Shown: positions 4,916 to 14,300 of the stretch, piece by piece
How the letters are laid out: every line of letters begins with the position of its first letter
Position numbering within the stretch: position 1 is the stretch's first letter
NCBI GenBank assembly: GCA_036704825.1
Contig: JAUBSN010000007.1
Span: 62,001-126,000 of the forward strand
Origin: Microcoleus sp036704825
GTDB taxonomy: Bacteria > Cyanobacteriota > Cyanobacteriia > Cyanobacteriales > Microcoleaceae
Direction of reading: 5' to 3'
DNA length: 64,000 bases
Position numbers and translations under genes: made by a program
The notes under the pieces: generated by a model
Told to the model about the DNA's origin: nothing
Seen by the model: only the letters and a program-made list of their open reading frames with translations
Database searches by the model: none

Positions 4916-6574
4916 TTAAAAAGATTTATTGTATTTTTCAATCAACCAGTAAGTCAGCATTTTTCCTTTACCTTTAACCGGGATATGACCCCGTTCTTCC
5001 AAAACAAACTGCTCTTTCAAACGCTCGTAAGTCGCCGCCGTCACTTGAATTTTACCAGGCAATCCGTTCGACTCCATGCGCGAAGCAACATTAACAGTAT
5101 CCCCCCACAAATCATAGCTAAATTTACTAATCCCAATAATTCCCGCCACCACCGAACCGCTGTGAATTCCGATCCGCAATTGAAAATTTTCTCCCATTTT
5201 GGCATTAAACCTCTTCAAAGCTGCCTGCATCTCCAAAGCTAAAAGTGCGATCGCCTCAGAGTGATTCTCCTGCGGCGTAGGCAAACCCCCAACCACCATG
5301 TAAGCATCCCCAATCGTCTTAATCTTTTCCAACCCGTGCAATTCAGACAACCTATCGAATTCCGAGAAAATCCCGTTCAAAATTTCTACCAACTGCGTCG
5401 GACTTTTGTGAGCGGAAAACTCTGTAAAACCCACCAAATCAGCAAACAAGACGCTCACCTCATCAAAATGCTCCGCTATCAACTTTTGCTCTTTTTGCAA
5501 GCGATCCGCAATAGGTTTCGGTAAAATATTCAGCAGCAATTTCTCGGTTTGTCCTTGCTGCACTTTCAGCGCTGCTTCAGCTTGTTTTCGCTGAATCAAC
5601 GAACCTAGCTGCGTAGCAACCGCGCTCACTAATTCCAACAAGCGCGGCTGACATTTCAGAGCTTTTTCGCGGTAAAAAATCAAAATAGCTAACACTTGAT
5701 TGTCCGCCAAAATTGGCACCCCAAAAGCCGCTTTTAATTCCACACTCCGCGCAATTTCCGCTCGTAAAAAAACTTGTTCCGGTGCAGTAGAAACATCCTC
5801 GATCCATTCCGACTGCTGCGACTGCCAAATCCTACCTGGGAGTCCCACACCGGGAGCAAAAATTAACTGCCAACTTGTTTGTCGGAATTTCGCAAAACTC
5901 AAGTCGCTGACGTACCTGCCTGTAGCGCATTGTAAAAAGCCCTCACTGCAAGGAATCCAAGCTTCGCCCAGATTCCATTCAATAGTTTTGCAAATCAAAC
6001 CTAAAATCACATCTATAGCAGAGTCAAAGTCCTCAGATTTGCTAATAGCTTGAGTGGCCTGCAGCAGCAATCTTGTTTCCATTTCTACCTGGTGGCGTTC
6101 AGCGATTTCCTGGTGCAACTGCATATTTTGAGCGGTCAATTTTTTATTTTTTTCTTGCAATTGCATTTGCAACGAACGCACAGTAAGTTGATTGCTCACT
6201 CGCGCCAATACTTCTTTCACCTGAAAAGGTTTTGTGATATAATCGGCTCCGCCAACTTCAAAAGCTTTTGCTTTATTTATTCCTTCTTCTAATGCGCTGA
6301 GAAAAATGATTGGAATTTCGCTAAATTGCAATTGTGATTTTATTTTTTTACATAGTTCGTATCCGTCAATATCCGGCATCATAATATCGAGTAAAATCAA
6401 ATCTGGCGCGCTGGACTTAATTGCATCTAATGCCGACAAGCCATTAGTAACTGGTCGAACTTTATAGCCTTTTTTTTGCAAAATTCTAATCAACAAACGC
6501 AGATTGTCTGGCGTATCGTCAACCACTAAAATATCGGCTTGATAATTTTCAGTTTTTTCAGCCTTCATCTCCAT
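4916..6574 (-). CDS. Receiver-GAF-class III adenylate cyclase
   Basis: About 552 aa. Domains in order: receiver (ILVVDD, phosphoacceptor Asp about residue 63 in LILLDIMMPD, Lys in YITKPF), a coiled linker, GAF (about 165-335) and a class III nucleotide cyclase (about 355-545). The cyclase has the first metal Asp in FADLVGFTEF, IKTIGDAYMVVGG with a substrate Lys, and YDLWGDTVNVASRM with Asp, Asn and Arg; the Lys/Asp pair indicates ATP rather than GTP as substrate, giving cAMP. I prefer the ATG at 6574, which has GGAGG nine bases upstream, to the one at 6598. The start overlaps the end of the upstream kinase gene, implying translational coupling, and the receiver suggests that kinase or its relatives control it. 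Confidence 0.9.
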   Translation of the reverse strand: MEMKAEKTENYQADILVVDDTPDNLRLLIRILQKKGYKVRPVTNGLSALDAIKSSAPDLILLDIMMPDIDGYELCKKIKSQLQFSEIPIIFLSALEEGINKAKAFEVGGADYITKPFQVKEVLARVSNQLTVRSLQMQLQEKNKKLTAQNMQLHQEIAERHQVEMETRLLLQATQAISKSEDFDSAIDVILGLICKTIEWNLGEAWIPCSEGFLQCATGRYVSDLSFAKFRQTSWQLIFAPGVGLPGRIWQSQQSEWIEDVSTAPEQVFLRAEIARSVELKAAFGVPILADNQVLAILIFYREKALKCQPRLLELVSAVATQLGSLIQRKQAEAALKVQQGQTEKLLLNILPKPIADRLQKEQKLIAEHFDEVSVLFADLVGFTEFSAHKSPTQLVEILNGIFSEFDRLSELHGLEKIKTIGDAYMVVGGLPTPQENHSEAIALLALEMQAALKRFNAKMGENFQLRIGIHSGSVVAGIIGISKFSYDLWGDTVNVASRMESNGLPGKIQVTAATYERLKEQFVLEERGHIPVKGKGKMLTYWLIEKYNKSF

Positions 6575-9119
6575 TATCTGATTCCTCCGACTCGGCAATT
6601 AAATTGAGAATTTTCTGGTAATCAAAATTATCGAGATGACCCTGGAGGATTTCCGCCAATTCAGGATGAGGCTCCCTTATTTCGTCGATTGTGCTGACAA
6701 TTAAGTCAAAATCAGCACTGCGGATTACCTGCTTCATGCTGTCTATCCATTCTGCGGGAAGTGTAGGTAAATAAGCAAGCCCAGCATTAGAGAGGGAGCC
6801 AGATAAATTATTGCGATCGCCTGTGGGGATAAAGTCCGTTGAGTTAGAGTAGAGATACTTCACCCCCAAATGTTTGTTGATGGTATCAAATATATCTGTT
6901 TTGCGGAAAGGTTTGCTAATAAAATCGTCGCAGCCGACCAATAAAGCAAACGCTTGCCTCCCTTCAATTGTACTAGCTGTCAAAGCAATAATCTTCGGAA
7001 TTGGGGAGTCGGGATCGGAAATATTCATTTGCCCGTTTCCTTGCTGCTCATGCTCTCTCTGCTTGATTCTGGCCTTAATTTGTTTAGTAGCTTCGTAGCC
7101 GTCCATCACCGGCATTCGCACATCCATCAAAATTAAGTGCGGATGCCAACTTTCCCACATTTCTATTGCTTCCTGGCCGTTGGTGGCTTGTTCCACCCCA
7201 AAACCTAAAGGAGAAAGCATTTTGACTAAAAGTTGGCGGTTGTCTTCGCGATCGTCCACAATTAAAATCCGGTAGCACGGTTGATTGGGTTCCAACCCAC
7301 TAACTTCGCGGTTAAGTTGCGGATCGGGAAGCTCAGCAGCATCCACTGCACCGACGGGAATTTCAAATTTAAAAGTGGTGCCGAATTCCAGTTGACTTTC
7401 TACGACAATTTCTCCTCCCATCAGGCGGACAAATTGACGGCTGATCTTCAATCCTAAACCCGTGCCTTTCTGAATTTTTTGACCGGAAGCTGTTTGCACA
7501 AAAGCCTTAAAAATATTGCCCAATTCTTCGGGAGCAATGCCAACTCCTGTATCTTCAATTTCAAAGAGAAGGAAAAAATCTGACCCAGTTGAATCCTCAG
7601 CCTCACCGCTGCATTCAACCTTGGCAAAATCACTGCTAGTTCTCGAAAATTCCCGAATACTTCTTGTGGTATCAAAGCAAGCTGTGGGACTATCCAATAA
7701 ATCCATAAAGCCCGATTTTTCTAACTTTATAACTCTTAAGATAATTTCGCCTGTTTGCGTAAACTGAATCGCATTACTCAGAAGATTAATCAGCACTTGC
7801 CGCAGTTTAATATCATCGGTTCGCACGTACTGAGGAACGTCAGGATCGCGCTGGAAATGCAACTGCAATTCTTCATTATGTACCCGCAGTTGAAACATAT
7901 CTTGCAAATCGTCAAGCAAGCGGTAGAGATCGAAGTTTTTCGGGTTGATCGTCATCCGCCCCGCTTCGATTTTTGACAAGTCTAAGACTTCATTGATCAA
8001 GGTCAGCAAATGTTCGCCACTACGCCGAATAATTCTCATATTTTCTCGGTTTTCGACTGTCAGATCCGGGCTGGGTTCCATGATTTGTGCAAAGCCGAGT
8101 ATAGAATTGAGAGGGGTGCGTAACTCGTGGCTCATATTGGCCAGAAACGTGCTTTTAGCTTTGTTTGCTGCTTCAGCAGCTAATGCGGCTTGTTGCAGTT
8201 GTTCTGTACGTTCGTCAATTTGGGCTTCTAATGTGTGGTGGTAATCTGCTAGTATTTTTTCGGCTTGTTTGCGATCGCTAATATCTTGAAAAGCTGCGAT
8301 CGCATAAACAATATTTCCGCTAGCGTCAAAAATCGGCGTGGTATTGATCTCGATCGCAATTCTTGTGCCATCTTGACGGATTTCTACATCGTCAACCTTG
8401 ACAGATTCTCCTTTCAGTGCCCGCAAAATTGGCAGATTATCCGGCGGGTACAGCTCATCAGTATTGGCAACATAAAGTTGATAAGTGGCAGCTAATTGTC
8501 CCGCAGTGCTCTCCGGGATAGTGTCTGCACCCAGTAAATCCCGCGCCGCCTGGTTGAAATAGGCGATCGATCCGTCGGGATGATAAACAGATACCCCCAC
8601 TGGCAAAGCTTCTAAAAATTGACTCAAGCGCCTTTCACTAGCAGACAGCGCCTCATTTACTAGCTTTAACTCCTCATTTACTTCTTGGCGTTTATGAATT
8701 TCATCTGTTAACTTTTGATCTTGCAAATAACTGTGAACTGCTTCTACTACCGTTAATTTTAAATCTTCATTTTGCCAAGGTTTAGGGATGTAACGGTACA
8801 ATTTAGCATACTTGATAGCATTACTCAGAGCTTCCAAATCTGCTTGCCCCGTTAGCATAATGGTCAGCGTCTCCGGCGAGCTTTCGTGAATTCTTCTGAG
8901 CAGTTCATCCCCTTTAATATCCGGCATGATATAATCGGAAAGCACCAAAGCAATCTCGTATTCATCTGCCTGCAAGTCTGCCAGCAACTCTAAAGCATCA
9001 GCCCCCCCTTCAGCGGTTTCAATTATACACCGATCGCCGATCGCCTTTTTCAGTTCAATCTTTAAACTATTCAAAACGTCAGGTTCATCATCAATGCAAA
9101 CAATCACAGGTTTTTTCAT
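6558..9119 (-). CDS. Hybrid histidine kinase (REC-PAS-HisKA-HATPase-REC)
   Basis: An 853-residue soluble hybrid kinase with no membrane helix. N-terminal receiver (VIVCIDDEPD, Asp62 in LSDYIMPD, MLTGQ, IPKPW), a helical linker, one PAS domain (about 165-290, ending QDISDRKQAEKIL), a HisKA box STFLANMSHELRTPLNSILG with the phosphorylated His near 330, a HATPase_c domain (DIKLRQVLINLLSNAIQFT; DTGVGI; GTGLGLKISRQ), a second receiver (ILIVDDREDN, LILMDVRMPVMDGYEA, ISKPF) and a 60-residue helical tail resembling that of the 1316-aa kinase upstream. Its start overlaps the preceding receiver gene by four bases (ATGA), and its end overlaps the cyclase gene, so the three are translated together. Function inferred: phosphorelay to the cyclase. 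Confidence 0.93.
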   Translation of the reverse strand: MKKPVIVCIDDEPDVLNSLKIELKKAIGDRCIIETAEGGADALELLADLQADEYEIALVLSDYIMPDIKGDELLRRIHESSPETLTIMLTGQADLEALSNAIKYAKLYRYIPKPWQNEDLKLTVVEAVHSYLQDQKLTDEIHKRQEVNEELKLVNEALSASERRLSQFLEALPVGVSVYHPDGSIAYFNQAARDLLGADTIPESTAGQLAATYQLYVANTDELYPPDNLPILRALKGESVKVDDVEIRQDGTRIAIEINTTPIFDASGNIVYAIAAFQDISDRKQAEKILADYHHTLEAQIDERTEQLQQAALAAEAANKAKSTFLANMSHELRTPLNSILGFAQIMEPSPDLTVENRENMRIIRRSGEHLLTLINEVLDLSKIEAGRMTINPKNFDLYRLLDDLQDMFQLRVHNEELQLHFQRDPDVPQYVRTDDIKLRQVLINLLSNAIQFTQTGEIILRVIKLEKSGFMDLLDSPTACFDTTRSIREFSRTSSDFAKVECSGEAEDSTGSDFFLLFEIEDTGVGIAPEELGNIFKAFVQTASGQKIQKGTGLGLKISRQFVRLMGGEIVVESQLEFGTTFKFEIPVGAVDAAELPDPQLNREVSGLEPNQPCYRILIVDDREDNRQLLVKMLSPLGFGVEQATNGQEAIEMWESWHPHLILMDVRMPVMDGYEATKQIKARIKQREHEQQGNGQMNISDPDSPIPKIIALTASTIEGRQAFALLVGCDDFISKPFRKTDIFDTINKHLGVKYLYSNSTDFIPTGDRNNLSGSLSNAGLAYLPTLPAEWIDSMKQVIRSADFDLIVSTIDEIREPHPELAEILQGHLDNFDYQKILNLIAESEESDNGDEG

Positions 9120-9508
9120 AACTTAGCCAGCCCAGATTTTATAGTCTCTATTAAGTCTTTGCTTTGCCAGGGTTTGTACAAACAACAGTATAAATCAGCT
9201 TCTTCTACTGCCCGCCCAACAGCCGCTGCATCCGCTTGTCCAGTCAACATCACCTTAATAATTTTAGGATATTTTTGGTGAACTTTAATTAAAAGTTCGT
9301 CACCTTTAATTCCCGGCATTAGCCAATCAGAAACAACCACAATCACCTGAGCTTTTTCTTGAAACCCCTCCAGTAAATCTAAAGCTTCATCACCACTTTC
9401 AGCTAATTCATAAAAGTAATCATTTTTAAATTCCTTCTTTAGCTGCATCTTGAGATTATTCAAAATATCTGGTTCATCGTCAACGCAAAGAATTACAGGC
9501 TTATTCAT
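9116..9508 (-). CDS. Single-domain response regulator
   Basis: A 130-residue receiver domain without output domain: acidic pair in ILCVDDEPD, phosphoacceptor Asp61 in VVVSDWLMPGIKGDELL, Thr in VMLTGQAD and Lys in CLYKPWQSKDL. It closely resembles the N-terminal receiver of the kinase immediately downstream, suggesting duplication. The ATGA overlap with that kinase indicates coupling. It probably shuttles phosphate between the kinases of this cluster. CheY-like proteins of this type (with LTGQAD and KPW) are common beside cyanobacterial hybrid kinases. Confidence 0.92.
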   Translation of the reverse strand: MNKPVILCVDDEPDILNNLKMQLKKEFKNDYFYELAESGDEALDLLEGFQEKAQVIVVVSDWLMPGIKGDELLIKVHQKYPKIIKVMLTGQADAAAVGRAVEEADLYCCLYKPWQSKDLIETIKSGLAKL

Positions 9509-9904
9509 TTTTTTATCTCTGCTTTAATTTTAGTGGTTTACCGACATGACCAAGACTTTCAAAGGTGATACCCGCCACGCGATTTATCCGTGGAATCAAT
9601 CGAAAGCATCGAAAATCTAAAATCTAAAATCGAATGACTTGCTTCTACATTATTGATTTCGGGCGAGGGTGCAGGATATATGTTCCATATCTTATACCAT
9701 TTTAGATTTGAGTTTTGAGGTTTGAGATGCGGAATGACTAATTTCATAATAGTTGGGAAATTGTCTGCGGTTACATTTTTTTTACTGGTATTATTTTAAT
9801 ATGACTTCCGAACAGAAACTCGGTTTATCGCCCTAAATCTTGTCTTTGCCAGAGAGACAGCGACGAGTTTCACTGGGAATCAGCCCCCTACAAATTATTT
9901 TTGT
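9509..9904. other. 396-base spacer inside the signalling cluster
   Basis: No gene recognised. It contains short runs of the heptamer AAAATCT (about 9609-9633) and an AT-rich region before the receiver gene, so the downstream three genes may have their own promoter. Confidence 0.45.
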
Positions 9905-11329
9905 TTAATAGATTGGCAGGGAGACTGTAAAAGTTGTCTGCCCCGGTACAGAATCTACAGCAATTGTGCCTTCGTGTTTTTCCACAATTTTTCTGACAAT
10001 ATCCAATCCCAAACCGCTACCTTCGCCTGCAGATTTAGTCGTAAAAAATGGCTGAAAAATTTGGGGAATAACTTCCGAGGGAATACCTTTACCGTTATCA
10101 GTAAACTTGAGGAAAATTTTGGCCTCTTGCTGTCGAGTCTCAATCGTCAAAATACCTTTATAATCCATTGCTTGCAGGGCATTATGAACGAGATTAGTCC
10201 AAACTTGATTTAAGTCATCGGGATAGCACATAATTTGGGGTAAATCTCCATAATTTTTCACTACCTCTATACCGTGTTTCAGTTGATTTTGATAAAGGGT
10301 TAACACCGTTTCGATGCCATCGTGCAAGTTTGCCTGGACTTTTTCTGGTTTGCTATCAAAATGAGCATAGGTTTTTAAAGCAAACACTACTTTTCCTGAC
10401 TTTGCTGTTGCTCTTTGGATCAGGCTAATACTTTTTTTAAAGCTCGCAAACTGGTAAGCACTATTTAAAACTACTTCCCAATCCGACGATTTAAAAAGCG
10501 GCAAAAAATCGTCTATTTTTTCGTAGATTTCCATGTCAACTAAAGTATCGGCAATTTCGTCAAAATCTTCAACAGATTCTGCCATCAAATCCGCAGCCAA
10601 CTGCTGCTTAAATTTACGTTTCTCTCTGCTTGTAAATAAAACTTCTTGATGGGTGGCTCTGTACAGCAAGGCTAAAAAATAAGCTTTGCTTTCGTCTGAA
10701 AAATCTTGATAAATTTCAGGAAATTGTTCTAAAAAATCGTCCGAGAAATTAGCTATATTATTAATAGAGGAACCTATAATGCCCAGGGGGGTATTGATTT
10801 CGTGGGCAATGCCGGCAATCAGTTGTCCCAGGGCTGCCATTTTTTCCGATTGAATCAAATGCTCTTGGGTGGCTTGCAGTTGGTGCAGCGCCGCTGCTAA
10901 ATCTTGATTTTTTTCTTGCAAAGTTTGTTGCAGCGAACAAATTTTTAAATGAGTTTCTATCCGGGCTAAAACTTCTTCAACCTGAAACGGTTTAGTAATA
11001 AAGTCAACTCCGCCAACTGCAAAAGCTTTAACTTTATCCAGCACGTCATTGATGGCACTAATAAAAATAACAGGAATGTCTTTGGTAATTTCAGAAGCTT
11101 TGAGTTGCTGGCAAACTTGATAGCCGTCCATTTCCGGCATCATAATATCCAGCAGCACTAGATCCGGGGGGATTTTTTGAGCAGCAGACAATGCTAGCTT
11201 GCCATTGGGAACCGGGCGAACTTGATAGCCTTTTTCGCTCAAAATTCCTGCCAGCAGCCGCAGGTTTTCTGGCGTATCGTCCACTACTAAAATATTAGCT
11301 CGATTGGTTTTAGGTGAGGTTGAAGTCAT
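9905..11329 (-). CDS. Response-regulator histidine kinase (REC-HisKA-HATPase)
   Basis: 474 aa. Receiver at residues about 12-130 (ILVVDDTPEN, Asp61 in LVLLDIMMPEMDGYQV, FITKPFQ), a short coiled coil, then a kinase core with the H-box MAALGQLIAGIAHEINTPLG (His176). The region between the H-box and the ATPase (about 185-330) is longer than usual and helical, with many acidic residues. HATPase_c has DDLNQVWTNLVHNALQAMD, FTDNGKGI and GEGSGLGLDIVRK. No membrane helix, so it acts in the cytoplasm. Seven bases separate its start from the stop of the 1316-aa kinase, so the two form an operon. Order suggests it receives phosphate from that kinase. Confidence 0.92.
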   Translation of the reverse strand: MTSTSPKTNRANILVVDDTPENLRLLAGILSEKGYQVRPVPNGKLALSAAQKIPPDLVLLDIMMPEMDGYQVCQQLKASEITKDIPVIFISAINDVLDKVKAFAVGGVDFITKPFQVEEVLARIETHLKICSLQQTLQEKNQDLAAALHQLQATQEHLIQSEKMAALGQLIAGIAHEINTPLGIIGSSINNIANFSDDFLEQFPEIYQDFSDESKAYFLALLYRATHQEVLFTSREKRKFKQQLAADLMAESVEDFDEIADTLVDMEIYEKIDDFLPLFKSSDWEVVLNSAYQFASFKKSISLIQRATAKSGKVVFALKTYAHFDSKPEKVQANLHDGIETVLTLYQNQLKHGIEVVKNYGDLPQIMCYPDDLNQVWTNLVHNALQAMDYKGILTIETRQQEAKIFLKFTDNGKGIPSEVIPQIFQPFFTTKSAGEGSGLGLDIVRKIVEKHEGTIAVDSVPGQTTFTVSLPIY

Positions 11330-11336
11330 CGGGTAT

Positions 11337-14300
11337 TTACTGTTTCTCGCTGAGTTCGATTATGTTCAAAATTTTGTCATATTCAAAATTATTAATGCAA
11401 TCTTGAAGCTTGCCCGCAAGAGAGGGATTGACAGTGCCGATTTGTGCGATCGAAGTTGCGATCGCCTCCATGTCCACACTCAAAATACTTTGCTTGAATT
11501 GGGTCATCCAGTCTGGAGAAAGAAAGGCGAAAGCCTCCGGTGTCAGCACCTCCTGACTTGACTCCTCTACACCTGCTGCAGATACTGCGGTTGGATTTTC
11601 ATAAATATAACGTACTCCTAAATGTTTTCCCATTGCCACAAAGATATCCTCCTCTCTGAACGGTTTCCGCATAAAATCATCGCAACCAGCCGAAAGAATC
11701 ACCGCCCGTTCTTCCTCCAAAACGCTAGCAGTTAGGGCCACAATCGCCGTTGCTTGGCCGCCAGTTGTAGTTTTAATCTGTTTCGTTGCCTCATAGCCGT
11801 CCATGACGGGCATTCTCATGTCCATCCAAATCAGATGCGGTTCCCACTCCATAAAAATATCAACCGCTTCTTTACCGTTATTCGCTTCTCTCAACTCAAA
11901 TCCGAGTGGACTGAGAAGTTTTACTAACAGTTGGCGGTTCAAAGGTTTGTCGTCCACAATTAGCAAGCGGTAACTCGGCTGATTCGGTTCGAGGGCAACA
12001 ACTCGACGTTGAGTTTTTTTGCTCTCAATATCACTAGCTTCAACCAGATTAACTTGGATGTCAAACTGAAATACTGCACCCTTCCCAATCTCGCTGCTAA
12101 CAGTAATGTCACCTCCCATTAATTGCACGAACTGGCGGCTAATAGCTAAACCTAAACCCGTTCCTTCCTGAGAATCTTTACCTGTTTTCGTCTGCACGAA
12201 TGCTTCAAACAACTGATGGATTTCATCAGCAGCAATCCCTGCACCGGTATCTTGAACTTCAAAATGTAGCGAGTAGCGATCGGGCAATCGATCGCGGCTA
12301 TTTTGGTCTACACCCCGCCTTTTTCCTTTGATTTGCACCGACACTCCGCCTTGTGAAGTGAATTTAATTGCATTGTTGAGCAAATTAATTAAAACTTGGC
12401 GCAATTTCACTTCATCGGTACAAATATAATGGGGTACTTCCGCACCCCGATCGAACACTAATTGCAAGCCTTTTTCCTCCGCTTTGAGAGCAAACATATC
12501 TTCTAAATCGTCGAGCAGTTTGTACAAATCGAAGTTCTTTTCATAGATTGTAGTGCGTCCGGCTTCTATTTTTGACAAATCTAAAACTTGGTTAATTAAA
12601 GCCAGCAAATGTTCGCCACTACGCAGGATAATTGCGACATCTTCTTGATTTTCAGGAGACAGAGTTTTACTGCGGATCATGAGTTGAGCAAAGCCGATGA
12701 CCGCGTTCAGGGGCGATCGCAATTCGTGGCTCATATTGGCTAGAAAGGTACTCTTCGCTTTGTTTGCTGCTTCGGCCGCTTCTTTCGCCTGCTGCATTTT
12801 GATTTCCGCTTGTTTGTTATCAGTAATGTCTTTAATAAAACCTTCGTAGTAAAGTAGATTTCCTGCTTCATCGCAGACAGCGCGACAGTTTTCCGAAATC
12901 CAGATTATGCTGCCATCTTTGCGGTAAATTTCCGATTCAAAGTTTGATAGTATCCCGTACTCCTTCATCCGCGCTGCAAATTCGTCGCGGCGGTTGGGTT
13001 TCACGTAAAGCTGGTTGTGGAAATTCGGCTGTGCTGCTATTAAATCTGCAGGCGAGTCGTAACCGTAGATGTTAGCTAAAGCCGGGTTAGCGCTGATGTA
13101 TTTCCCGTCAATAGCAGTTTGAAAAATTCCATTCAAAGCATTTTCATAAATGTTGCGGTACTTTTCTTCTGCTTCCCGGAGGGCAGTTTCTGCTTTTTGC
13201 CGCTCGGTAATATCGCTAGAAATCGACAAAAAACAAGCTTCTCCGTCAATATCGATGGTTTCTATCGACAGCAGTGCCGTTCTTTCTGTACCATTTTTAT
13301 TGCGAAACCTCAGCTCGTAATTGTGAATTGCCGTCTTGTTTTTTAACATTTGAATCATGCGGTCGCGCTCTCCCAAACTCGCCCAAAAATTGAGTTCTAC
13401 CGCTGTTTTTCCAATAATTTCTTCGTGACTGTACCCCATCATCCGACAAAAACTTTCATTGGCTTCTATGTGGCGACCATCGCTAATTCTAGTCAGGGTA
13501 ATCGCATTAGGGCTTAAACGAAAAGCTTTAGAAAACTTTTCTTTTGCCTTGGCAAGATCGGCGGTACGTTCTGCAACTTGCACTGCTAAATTGTCGTTGT
13601 ACTCCTTTAATAATTTCTCCGCTAGTTTGCGTTCTGTAATATCTTGGAAAGCGCACATCCCGTAGATAATGTGTCCTCGAGCGTCATAGATAGGACTTCC
13701 CCAAACTTGCACGGGGATAGTTTTGTCAGTCGAGGAGATTTCTATGTCATCAACAGTTACACTTTTACCCTGCAGAGCATTTAAAATTGGGTCGCGTTCT
13801 GTCGGGTAAATTTCCTGAGTACCCGCTAAATAAACTCGGTAGGATTGACGTAAACTTTCGGAATCTGCTGGTAAACTTCCTTGAGATAAAAGTTGCTTTC
13901 CGGTAGGATTAATGTAGTGAGGTTCACCGTTGGTATCTGCAATAAAAATCCCTAGCGGTACTGCATTGAAAAATTGTTTTACTCGGTTTTCGCTTTCCGA
14001 TAGAGAAGTAAATGAATGCTGCAATTGCTCGGCCATGCTGTTAAAAGCAGTGGCAAGTTCTCCTAGTTCATCTTCGCGATTCAGAGTGAGCTTTGTATCC
14101 CATTCATTCCGCGCCAAAGCTTTCGCCGCCGCATTCAATCTTAAAATCGGCTGAACTACCCATTTAGCAGTAAGAATCCCCAGAATTGTCGCCCCCATCA
14201 ATGCTGCAAGCGACAGTAAAAAAGTCGTGCGCGTGTTGAGGTTAATTTGCTCCATAAAGTCAGACTCTGGTACAACTACTACAATTAGCCAATCCAACCC